Source: Novosphingobium sp. PhB165
Lineage (GTDB): Bacteria; Pseudomonadota; Alphaproteobacteria; Sphingomonadales; Sphingomonadaceae
Reading direction: 5' to 3'
Length of the DNA: 64,000 nt
Assembly (NCBI RefSeq): GCF_004341845.1
Contig: NZ_SLVB01000001.1
Coordinates: 1,116,001 to 1,180,000 of the forward strand
Part shown: positions 57,101 to 64,000 of the stretch, piece after piece
Layout: each line of letters begins with the position of its first letter
Position numbering within the stretch: position 1 is the stretch's first letter
Position numbers and translations under genes: made by a program
The notes under the pieces: model-generated
Database searches by the model: none
What the model was told of the DNA's origin: nothing
The model's input: the letters and a program-made list of their open reading frames with translations, nothing else

Positions 57101-57171
57101 ACGAAAGCCGGAGGGGCCCCGCAATCCCGCGGACAGCCAGCGATCGGTTAGATTAGAGAAAAGGAAGTGCC

Positions 57172-57534
57172 GTGGCTCTTTACGAGCACGTGTTCCTGGC
57201 ACGCCAGGACCTCAGCCAGGCGCAAGTCGATACGCTTGCCGCCACCGCCACCGAGATCGTCGAGTCGAACCAGGGCAAGGTCACCAAGACCGAGACCTGG
57301 GGCCTCAAGAATCTCGCCTACAAGATCAAGCGCAACCGCAAGGCGCACTTCGTGATGCTGAACATCGAAGCTACCGGTGACGTTGTCGCCGAGCTCGAGC
57401 GTCAGACCGCGATCAACGAAGACATCATCCGCTGGATGACCGTCCGCGTCGACGAGCACGAAGGCGGCCCCTCGGTCATGATGCGCAAGAGCGATCGCGA
57501 GCGTACTCGCCGTCGCGAACGTGAAGGAGCCTGA
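57172..57534 (+). CDS. rpsF: 30S ribosomal protein S6
   Basis: A 120-aa protein of the small-subunit platform that binds S18. [19 protein letters not shown] at the start, [19 protein letters not shown] in the middle (positions 40-58). GTG start with AAGGAAG upstream. First gene of rpsF-rpsR-rplI. Confidence 0.98.
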   Translation: MALYEHVFLARQDLSQAQVDTLAATATEIVESNQGKVTKTETWGLKNLAYKIKRNRKAHFVMLNIEATGDVVAELERQTAINEDIIRWMTVRVDEHEGGPSVMMRKSDRERTRRREREGA

Positions 57535-57537
57535 TCC

Positions 57538-57762
57538 ATGGCACGTGCATTCTTCCGCCGCCGCAAGTCGTGCCCGTTCTCGGGCAAGAACGCTCCGGCC
57601 ATCGACTACAAGGACGTGCGTCTGCTTCAGGGCTTCATGTCCGAGCGTGGCAAGATCGTTCCCAGCCGCATCACCGCGGTTTCCGCAAAGAAGCAGCGTG
57701 AGCTGAGCCAGGCGATCAAGCGCGCCCGGCACATCGGCCTCCTGCCCTACATCGTCAAGTAA
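57538..57762 (+). CDS. rpsR: 30S ribosomal protein S18
   Basis: A 74-aa basic protein that forms a heterodimer with S6 on the platform. [18 protein letters not shown] and ending [13 protein letters not shown] are typical. It starts 3 bp after the rpsF stop and shares its transcript. Confidence 0.98.
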   Translation: MARAFFRRRKSCPFSGKNAPAIDYKDVRLLQGFMSERGKIVPSRITAVSAKKQRELSQAIKRARHIGLLPYIVK

Positions 57763-57776
57763 GGGGGACGAACCTC

Positions 57777-58373
57777 ATGGATATCATCCTCCTCGAACGC
57801 ATCGAGAAGCTCGGCGCCATTGGTGACGTCGTTTCCGTCAAGGACGGTTACGCACGCAACTACCTGCTGCCGAACAAGAAGGCGCTCCGCGCCAACGAGC
57901 GTAACAAGCAGGTCTTCGAGACCAACCGTGCGAAGATCGAAGCCGAAAACGCTGAGCGTCGTTCGGCTGCCGAGCAGCACTCGGGCGACGTCGAAGGCAA
58001 GCAGGTCGTCCTGATCCGCGCTTCGTCGAACTCGGGCCAGCTCTACGGTTCGGTTTCGGTGCGTGACATCGTCGACGCCCTGAACGCCGATGGCGCCAAG
58101 GTTGCGAAGAACATGATCGTGCTCGAACGCCCGATCAAGACGATCGGCGTGTTCGACGTTCGCGTGAACCTGCACCCCGAAGTCGCCGTCACCGTCAAGG
58201 TGAACGTCGCTCGCTCGCCCGACGAAGCCGACCTGCAGTCGCAGGGCGTCGACGTCATGGCCGCGATGTTCGAACAGGACGTCTCGGGCTTCACCGAAGC
58301 CTACGACCCGAACGCCGAACCCGGCGAAATCGCGGTCGAAGAAGCTGCGGTAGAAGGCGAAGAGGAAGCCTGA
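57777..58373 (+). CDS. rplI: 50S ribosomal protein L9
   Basis: A 198-aa protein. The N-terminal domain is DIILLERIEKLGAIGDVVSVKDGYARNYLLP (positions 2-32), followed by the long helix and C-terminal domain. It carries an acidic C-terminal extension (VEEAAVEGEEEA) beyond the usual 150 residues, as seen in other sphingomonads. AGGGGGACG lies upstream. Last gene of the operon before a strong terminator. Confidence 0.97.
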   Translation: MDIILLERIEKLGAIGDVVSVKDGYARNYLLPNKKALRANERNKQVFETNRAKIEAENAERRSAAEQHSGDVEGKQVVLIRASSNSGQLYGSVSVRDIVDALNADGAKVAKNMIVLERPIKTIGVFDVRVNLHPEVAVTVKVNVARSPDEADLQSQGVDVMAAMFEQDVSGFTEAYDPNAEPGEIAVEEAAVEGEEEA

Positions 58374-58403
58374 GCTTCCCCTTCCGCTTGACCAAGCGTT
58401 TCG

Positions 58404-58437
58404 AAAGGCCCTCGCTCCTCACGGAGCGGGGGCCTTT
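58404..58437 (+). terminator. Terminator of the rpsF operon
   Basis: AAAGGCCCTCGCTCC / GGAGCGGGGGCCTTT form a long stem, and TTTCTCCTTT follows, 30 bp after rplI. Confidence 0.9.
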
Positions 58438-58458
58438 CTCCTTTGTGCGGACCCGACG

Positions 58459-58968
58459 ATGACCGATCCCACCGACCTGCGCCCCGGCTATGCCACCAAT
58501 GCCGAATTGCGCGCGGCGCTGCTGGCGCTCAACAATGCCCATGCGGTCGAACTTTCGCTGGCCGACGCGGCGCGGATGGAGTTGCTGGTGGAGCGCGCCT
58601 TCGTGGCGGCGCGGATTGGCCGGAATGCCGGAACGCTGGACGCAGCGCTGATCGCTTTCGATCAGGATGCGGACTACGACAGCGCCAATTTCCAGTGGTT
58701 CCGCGCGCGTTACCGGCGCTTCGTCTATGTCGACCGGGTGGTCACAGCGCCCGAGGCACGCGGGCGCGGGTTTGCACGCAAGCTCTACGCTCATCTCTTC
58801 GAGCGGGCCCGCGCCGCCGGACATGAATGCGTGGTCTGCGAGGTCAATTCCGACCCGCCCAACCCGGCCAGCGAAGCCTTCCATCAGGCGCTCGGCTTCG
58901 AACCCGTGGGCGAGGCGCTGCTGGGAAATGGAAAAACTGTGACCTATCTGATGCGCATCATAGATTGA
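58459..58968 (+). CDS. GNAT-family N-acetyltransferase
   Basis: A 169-aa protein. The core RFVYVDRVVTAPEARGRGFARKLYAH (residues 87-112) is the GNAT acetyl-CoA site (RGRGFA), and ASEAFHQALGFEPVG the typical later motif. The substrate is unknown; the RimI-like and YncA-like groups are both possible. It starts 22 bp past the rpsF-operon terminator. Confidence 0.87.
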   Translation: MTDPTDLRPGYATNAELRAALLALNNAHAVELSLADAARMELLVERAFVAARIGRNAGTLDAALIAFDQDADYDSANFQWFRARYRRFVYVDRVVTAPEARGRGFARKLYAHLFERARAAGHECVVCEVNSDPPNPASEAFHQALGFEPVGEALLGNGKTVTYLMRIID

Positions 58969-58972
58969 TGCG

Positions 58973-59111
58973 CGCGGAGGCGCGGAGACGCGGAGGAATA
59001 GCGCCGGCGGCAAAGCCGCACTCATACTCGCGGCACGCGCAAAACGCTGACGACACATACTGAAGGCGCCCATGGCGCACCAGAAATCCTCCGCGTCTCC
59101 GCGCCTCCGCG
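58973..59111. repeat. Inverted repeat with perfect 25-bp arms
   Basis: The arm CGCGGAGGCGCGGAGACGCG (first 20 of 25 bases, 58973-58997) is matched exactly by its inverse at 59087-59111, with 89 bp between. The arms consist of GCGGAG-type words, and the element sits between a GNAT stop and the amn leader. It resembles a small non-autonomous element or a transcript-level stem. Confidence 0.85.
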
Positions 59112-59193
59112 TGAAACCTTCCCACGCAAACACCCCAATCCAATCGCCCGGCCCGACTATTGCACTGCAATACGAATCGCGTAAGTGTGGGCG

Positions 59194-60624
59194 ATGGAAA
59201 CGATCGAAAGCACGATCGCGGAACTGGTCCGCGTTTACGAAACCGCCGTCACCACTCTGAAGGCCGATATCGCCGCCTTTGTCGAGAACGGCACACTCCC
59301 CCCTGTCGAACGCCGCGAAGCACGCGCCTGGTGCTATCCCGAGCTGCGCATCACCTATCATGGCGTCGAGCGCGGTTCGCTCTACAGCCGCTCGTTCGGA
59401 CGGCTGAACGACATCGGCACATACGTCACCACGATCACCCGCCCGCGGCTCTTCGCAGACTATCTGCACGAACAGCTCGGCCTGCTTCACGAAGACTATG
59501 AAATCGCCATCGAAGTGGGCCGCTCCACGCAGGAGATCCCCTTCCCTTACGTGCTCGACGGCATCGGCATGGGCAGCGTCACGCCGCAGGAACTGGCGGC
59601 GCACTTCCCGACCACCGAACTCGCCATGATCGGTGACGAGATCGCCGACGGCACCTTCATGCACCCGCAGGACGAGCCGCTGCCGCTAGCCCTGTTCGAC
59701 GGGCTGCGCACCGACTTCAGCCTCGCACGCCTGCAACACTATACCGGCACCAGCGTCGAGCACTGCCAGCGCTTCATCCTCTTCACCAACTACCACCGCT
59801 ACGTGGACGAGTTCGTGGACTGGGCGGGCCGGCAGATCGGCACCGATGGCTACACCGCGCTTTCTGGCGCGGGCGGGCTCTATCTCGACACGCCGGTCGA
59901 CAATGCGCGTGAACGCCTGTCGGACACTGCGTGGCGCCGCCACCAGATGCCGGCCTATCACCTGATCCGGCCGGACAAGTCGGGCATCACGCTGGTCAAT
60001 ATCGGCGTCGGCCCCTCGAACGCCAAGACCATCACCGATCACCTCGCGGTCATCCGCCCCGAGGTCTGGCTGATGATCGGCCACTGCGGCGGCCTGCGCG
60101 AAGGCCAGCGCATCGGCGACTATGTGCTCGCCCATGCCTATCTGCGCGACGATCACGTGCTTGACCGCGTGCTGCCGCCTGAAATCCCGCTGCCTGCCAT
60201 TGCCGAAGTGCAGCAGGCCCTTGCCAGCGCGGCCGAGGCGGTGAGCGGCGAAGGCGGCGCCAATCTCAAGAAGCGCATGCGTACGGGCACCGTTGTCACC
60301 ACCGACGACCGCAACTGGGAACTGCGCTACACCGAATCCGCGCACCGTTTCAGCCTCAGCCGCGCCATCGCCATCGACATGGAAAGCGCCACGATCAGCG
60401 CGCAGGGCTACCGCTTCCGCGTTCCCTACGGCACCCTGCTCTGCGTTTCCGACAAGCCGATCCATGGCGAACTGAAGCTGCCGGGCCAGGCCAACCGGTT
60501 CTATGAGGAAGCCATCGCCAGCCATCTCAAGATCGGCCTCCAGGCCTGCGACTTGCTGCGCGCCGAGGGCGAGCGCCTGCACAGCCGCAAGCTGCGCGCA
60601 TTCAACGAACCGCCGTTCCGTTAA
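59194..60624 (+). CDS. amn: AMP nucleosidase
   Basis: A 476-aa enzyme that splits AMP into adenine and ribose 5-phosphate. The N-terminal AMN domain has RITYHGVERGSLYSRSFGRL and the catalytic nucleoside-phosphorylase fold includes VNIGVGPSNAKTITDHLAV, MIGHCGGLREGQ, DMESATISAQGYRF and CVSDKPIHGELKLPGQAN. The ATG at 59194 is chosen over a GTG 9 nt upstream. Probably purine salvage or AMP-level control. The start is only about 80 bp after the 58973-59111 repeat. Confidence 0.95.
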   Translation: METIESTIAELVRVYETAVTTLKADIAAFVENGTLPPVERREARAWCYPELRITYHGVERGSLYSRSFGRLNDIGTYVTTITRPRLFADYLHEQLGLLHEDYEIAIEVGRSTQEIPFPYVLDGIGMGSVTPQELAAHFPTTELAMIGDEIADGTFMHPQDEPLPLALFDGLRTDFSLARLQHYTGTSVEHCQRFILFTNYHRYVDEFVDWAGRQIGTDGYTALSGAGGLYLDTPVDNARERLSDTAWRRHQMPAYHLIRPDKSGITLVNIGVGPSNAKTITDHLAVIRPEVWLMIGHCGGLREGQRIGDYVLAHAYLRDDHVLDRVLPPEIPLPAIAEVQQALASAAEAVSGEGGANLKKRMRTGTVVTTDDRNWELRYTESAHRFSLSRAIAIDMESATISAQGYRFRVPYGTLLCVSDKPIHGELKLPGQANRFYEEAIASHLKIGLQACDLLRAEGERLHSRKLRAFNEPPFR

Positions 60625-60666
60625 ACGGCGGCGGTTCGGCGCCGGTCCATCACCAAGACACGAATG

Positions 60667-60700
60667 AGCCGCCGTTTTCGTCATGAAAGCGGCGGCTTTT
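60667..60700 (+). terminator. Terminator of amn
   Basis: AGCCGCCGTTTTC and GAAAGCGGCGGCT form a stem with a small loop and are followed by TTTT. Confidence 0.88.
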
Positions 60701-61075
60701 CGTTGCACGCCTCTCCGGCCGACCAGCGCAATCAACCATCGCGCCACCACAGGACGGTATAATTATATTCCACAATATACGATATTATCGACACTTTTTG
60801 ACTTGATTGATACTCAAACAACCAATAATCGAGATATCACCCTTCAAGAAAAGAACATGAAATTCCATTTCAATTGTATTTCTTTTGAATTTCGAATTTT
60901 TCATCTTCTTTTCTTGATCTGAAATAGTTGTGGCAGTTCTACAACTGGCCCTGAATCAATCCAACACAACTACTGATCGTGCATGACAAGCGTGGGACTC
61001 CCGCGCAGACACCCTTTCCTGATTTCGACGCGCACACCCCTCTCCCGCGCCGAGATCCGCAATAGGGAGTAATCA
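60701..61075. promoter_or_regulatory. AT-rich control region upstream of TonB receptor
   Basis: Bases about 60755-60925 are strikingly AT-rich in a GC-rich genome, with tracts such as TAATTATATTCC and GAATTTTTCATC. AGTTGT-N9-ACAACT at 60926-60946 is an inverted repeat, and ACAACT recurs near 60967. The 79-aa ORF here is low-complexity and not credible. A regulated promoter is the simplest reading; a small RNA cannot be excluded. Confidence 0.55.
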
Positions 61076-63877
61076 ATGACATCCGAGATGAAGCGCCTTC
61101 TTCTGGCGTCCACGCTCCTCATGGGCCTGCCGGTCGCAGCTCAGGCCCAAGACACCGCCGCCACTTCCGGCAATGAAACCGACGCCGGTGCCGATACGGG
61201 CGCCATCGTGGTCACCGGCTCGCGCCTGTCCAACGCCAATCTCGAACAGGCCGCGCCGATCATGGCGGTGAGCCGGGAAGAGATCAAACTGACCGGACAG
61301 GTCAATGTCGAGAACATCCTCAAGGACCTGCCGCAGGTGCTTCCGGGCGCAACCGCATCGTCGAACAACCCCGGCGGCGGTGTCGCCACGGCGGACTTGC
61401 GCGGCCTTGGCGCAGTGCGCACGCTGATCCTCGTCAACGGCCGTCGCTACGTTTCCTACGACACCAACCAGGTGGTCGACCTCAACACGATCCCGACCGC
61501 GCTGATCGAGCGCGTGGACGTGGTCACGGGCGGCAAGTCGGCAGTCTACGGCTCGGACGCGGTCAGCGGCGTGGTCAACTTCGTGACCAAGCAGGACTAT
61601 GACGGCGTGCAGGCCAACGCCAACTACCGCCTGACCGGACAGGGCGACGGCGCGCAGTATGGCGGCGGCCTGCTGGTCGGCAAGAACTTCGCGGACGGGC
61701 GCGGCAACATCACGCTCTATGGCGATTACATGCGCCGCAATCCGATCCTTCAGTCGGCCCGCAAGTACACCGCGACGACCCAGACCGAAGACGGCGCGGG
61801 CGGCCTCACGGCCGGTGGTTCGAGCTACATCCCGCAGGGCGCGATCTCGCTCGACGGCAACCGTTACATGTTCAATCAGGACGGCAGCTACCGGGACTAT
61901 ACCTCGGCAGACGCCTATAACTACGCCTCGGAAAACTACCTTCAGGTCCCGCAGAAGCGCGAACTGCTGTTCGGTCAGGCCCACTTCGACGTTAGCGATC
62001 ACCTGACGATCTATGGCGAGGGCCAGTACGTTCATAACCGCGTCGAGAACCAGCTGGCACCCACGCCGCTCTCGGGCACGTACGAGATCGACACCAACAG
62101 CTCGTTCCTCTCGGCTGACTCGCAGGCGCTGCTGAAAAGCTACGATACCGATGGCGACGGCTATACGTCCGCCTCGGTCTATCGCCGCCTCAACGAAGTG
62201 GGCAACCGCATTTCGGTGATGGACAGCAAGGCCGTTCGCGGCCTGATCGGCGCGCGCGGCAATATCTCGGGCGACTGGAACTACGACGCTTACTTCAGCT
62301 ACGCCCGCACCCGGCAGGTGGAGCACCAGTACGGCAACGTCTCGGCCAGCCGCGTCCAGCAGGCGCTGATGACCACGCGTGACAGCGCGGGCAACCTTGT
62401 CTGCACCGATACGAGCAACGGCTGCGTCCCGCTCAACATCTTCGGCGCAGGCAACATCAGCCAGGCGGCGGCCGACTTCATCTCGATCGATACGGTCAAC
62501 CGCTCGACCATCACCGAGAAGGTCGCCAGCGGTGCGATCACCAACAATTCGCTGTTCGACCTCGGTGCCGGGCCCGCGGGTCTGGCGTTCGGTGCCGAAT
62601 ACCGCAACGAACACGGCAAGTTCGAACCCGACGCGGCGCTCTCCTCGGGCGACGTGATCGGCTTCAACGCCTCCGGCCCGACCGCGGGTGGCTACAACGT
62701 CAAGGAACTCTTCGCGGAGATCGACGTGCCGCTGCTGGCGGACAAGCCGTTCATCGACCGTCTGGCATTCAACGGCGCCTATCGCTTCTCCGATTACTCG
62801 ACCGCAGCGGGTCAGGTCGGCACATTCTCGGCCGGTCTTGTCTGGGCACCGGTCAAGGACATCAGCCTGCGCGGGCAATATTCGCGGGCCGTTCGCGCGC
62901 CGACGGTTGCCGATCTCTACAGCGGCAGCATCGGAAACTACGAGACCGCAAGCGACCCCTGCGCCACCAGCGCGGCGCTTTCCAATGCCACGCTCAATGC
63001 CAGCTGCATTGCCTCGGGCGTTCCGGCGGGCAAGATCGGCAACTTCACCACCGATCCGCAGATCCTCAGCTACAACGCAGGCAACAGCGCACTGCGTGAG
63101 GAAACCGCCAATACCTGGACGTTCGGCACGGTGATCCAGCCCCGCTTCATTCCGGGCTTCTCGCTGACGGTCGATTACTACAACATCAAGATCGACAACT
63201 TCATCACCACCGCCACCACCAACAACATCGTCGGTGCCTGCTACGGCACTGCCGCCAATGGCTGGACACCCTACAACACCGACTATTGCTCGCTGCTGCC
63301 GCGCGATCCGACGAGCTACAACATCAACGGCGCCATCGACAACCTGACCAACTCCGGCGGTGTGAAGACCGACGGCATCGACTTCGACGCACGTTACACG
63401 ATCCCGCTCGCGTTCGGCGTCAATGACGAGAGCAAGCTGGACCTGCGCTTCTCGGGCACCCGCCTGATGAGCTGGAAGTTCACGCCGATCGCGACGATTT
63501 CGGACATGTCGTATGACTGCGCCGGCAAGTTCGGCCTGCTCTGCGGCAACGTCTACGCCAAGTGGCGCCTCAACAGCCGCGTGACCTGGTCGACCGAGGG
63601 CAAGACCCTGTCGCTTGCCTGGCGTCACCTGTCCCCGGTCAAGGACGACGATGTGTCGACCGACTACAGCGTCGAAAAGATCAAGGCGTTCGACTACTTC
63701 GACCTTGCCGCCTCGATCGACGTGGCCAAGCAGTTCACCTGGTCGGTGGGTATGAACAACATGTTCAACAAGAAGCCGCCGATCCTGGGCGACAACCAGG
63801 AGCAGGCGAATACTTATCCGTCCACGTACGATGTCTATGGCCGCACGCTCTTCATGAACGTGACTGTCGACTTCTAA
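61076..63877 (+). CDS. TonB-dependent receptor, sphingomonad carbohydrate/aromatic-type
   Basis: A 933-aa outer-membrane transporter. A signal peptide ends VAAQAQ. TonB box DTGAIVVTGSRL at about 40-51. Plug domain with NVENILKDLPQV, LRGLGAVRTLILVNGRRY and VDVVTGGKSAVYGSDAVSGVVN. Barrel with the conserved FNGAYRFSDYS, and a C-terminal Phe (NVTVDF). GGGAG lies 7 nt before the ATG. Full length. Substrate unknown; no linked transporter or enzyme gene is present in the window. Confidence 0.95.
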   Translation: MTSEMKRLLLASTLLMGLPVAAQAQDTAATSGNETDAGADTGAIVVTGSRLSNANLEQAAPIMAVSREEIKLTGQVNVENILKDLPQVLPGATASSNNPGGGVATADLRGLGAVRTLILVNGRRYVSYDTNQVVDLNTIPTALIERVDVVTGGKSAVYGSDAVSGVVNFVTKQDYDGVQANANYRLTGQGDGAQYGGGLLVGKNFADGRGNITLYGDYMRRNPILQSARKYTATTQTEDGAGGLTAGGSSYIPQGAISLDGNRYMFNQDGSYRDYTSADAYNYASENYLQVPQKRELLFGQAHFDVSDHLTIYGEGQYVHNRVENQLAPTPLSGTYEIDTNSSFLSADSQALLKSYDTDGDGYTSASVYRRLNEVGNRISVMDSKAVRGLIGARGNISGDWNYDAYFSYARTRQVEHQYGNVSASRVQQALMTTRDSAGNLVCTDTSNGCVPLNIFGAGNISQAAADFISIDTVNRSTITEKVASGAITNNSLFDLGAGPAGLAFGAEYRNEHGKFEPDAALSSGDVIGFNASGPTAGGYNVKELFAEIDVPLLADKPFIDRLAFNGAYRFSDYSTAAGQVGTFSAGLVWAPVKDISLRGQYSRAVRAPTVADLYSGSIGNYETASDPCATSAALSNATLNASCIASGVPAGKIGNFTTDPQILSYNAGNSALREETANTWTFGTVIQPRFIPGFSLTVDYYNIKIDNFITTATTNNIVGACYGTAANGWTPYNTDYCSLLPRDPTSYNINGAIDNLTNSGGVKTDGIDFDARYTIPLAFGVNDESKLDLRFSGTRLMSWKFTPIATISDMSYDCAGKFGLLCGNVYAKWRLNSRVTWSTEGKTLSLAWRHLSPVKDDDVSTDYSVEKIKAFDYFDLAASIDVAKQFTWSVGMNNMFNKKPPILGDNQEQANTYPSTYDVYGRTLFMNVTVDF

Positions 63878-63883
63878 ACAGTG

Positions 63884-63916
63884 AAAAAAAGGGGAGCCGG
63901 GTCCGTCCGGCTCCCC
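63884..63916 (+). terminator. Terminator of the second TonB receptor
   Basis: AAAAAAA precedes the stem GGGGAGCCGG / CCGGCTCCCC (63891-63900 and 63907-63916), just after the stop, so it may serve both strands. Confidence 0.85.
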
Positions 63917-64000
63917 GATTTCGCGGTCTTTCATGAACCGCAGATGACATCTTTCGTTGCACGACGGACAATGCCGCGTCATCCTCTCAAAAAAATGAAA

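Noticed and set aside
60683..60922. 79-aa ORF in the AT-rich region
   Set aside because: It starts inside the amn terminator and is low-complexity.
61073..63982. 969-aa minus-strand ORF
   Set aside because: Antisense of the TonB receptor; Arg/Val/Gly-rich shadow typical of GC-rich codon bias.

Overview
The window is a continuous piece of a GC-rich alphaproteobacterial chromosome, most likely from Sphingomonadales (Novosphingobium, Sphingobium or Sphingomonas type). The reasons are: two large TonB-dependent receptors of the sphingomonad type, a carboxynorspermidine-type polyamine pathway, an etf-qo gene, an intracellular PHB depolymerase, small sphingomonad-style conserved hypotheticals, and dispersed palindromic repeats containing GTCATTGCGAG or GTCATCCCCGCG cores. 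The genus is inference; no rRNA or tRNA gene was recognised to anchor it. I see no CRISPR array, prophage, insertion sequence or integrase, so this looks like core chromosome with a few repeat-rich seams.

Region by region: 1-2.9 kb holds the polyamine genes (carboxynorspermidine dehydrogenase and decarboxylase, with a small DMT-type membrane gene between them). 3.2-6.1 kb is a btaA-btaB betaine-lipid operon followed by a threonine dehydratase. 6.2-11.3 kb has small membrane and hypothetical genes, then a tightly overlapped minus-strand set (lipoprotein, NAD(P)H-hydrate repair enzyme, RNA uracil methyltransferase) and an OmpA-like protein. 11.9-17.1 kb has ilvD, an unusual lipoprotein with a C-terminal membrane helix, a DUF805 protein, N-formylglutamate amidohydrolase and ispE. 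17.4-26.6 kb has ETF-QO, a uracil-DNA-glycosylase-like protein, a soluble lytic transglycosylase overlapping moaB, arylamine N-acetyltransferase, an alpha/beta hydrolase and phosphoglucomutase.

26.8-32.1 kb is the most unusual section. A membrane protein overlaps a radC-family gene out of frame. Next come a small hypothetical and a LuxR-type regulator with a C-terminal membrane anchor, which is divergent from a TonB receptor. That receptor has a ~130-residue Pro/Gly-rich insertion containing a second TonB-box-like motif. 32.3-41.4 kb has lepA, two independent GGDEF-EAL proteins (one with PAS and PilZ domains), a ferredoxin-NADP reductase-like enzyme and a TlpA-type thioredoxin. 42.4-49.9 kb is housekeeping: dnaN, fabG, fabD, and ldcA divergent from mpl (peptidoglycan recycling). 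50.1-57 kb has a lone flagellin, a GST, an intracellular PHB depolymerase, an orphan ORF beside tandem composite repeats, and a DUF3857/transglutaminase/TPR protein. 57.1-58.4 kb is the rpsF-rpsR-rplI operon with a candidate S6:S18 leader. The window closes with a GNAT enzyme, a 25-bp-armed inverted repeat, AMP nucleosidase, an AT-rich regulatory stretch and a second TonB receptor.

Functionally the window mixes envelope work (betaine lipids, peptidoglycan recycling and turnover, OmpA, TonB uptake), c-di-GMP signalling, central metabolism (polyamines, branched-chain and fatty-acid synthesis, isoprenoids) and translation. Rho-independent hairpins mark most transcription-unit ends clearly.
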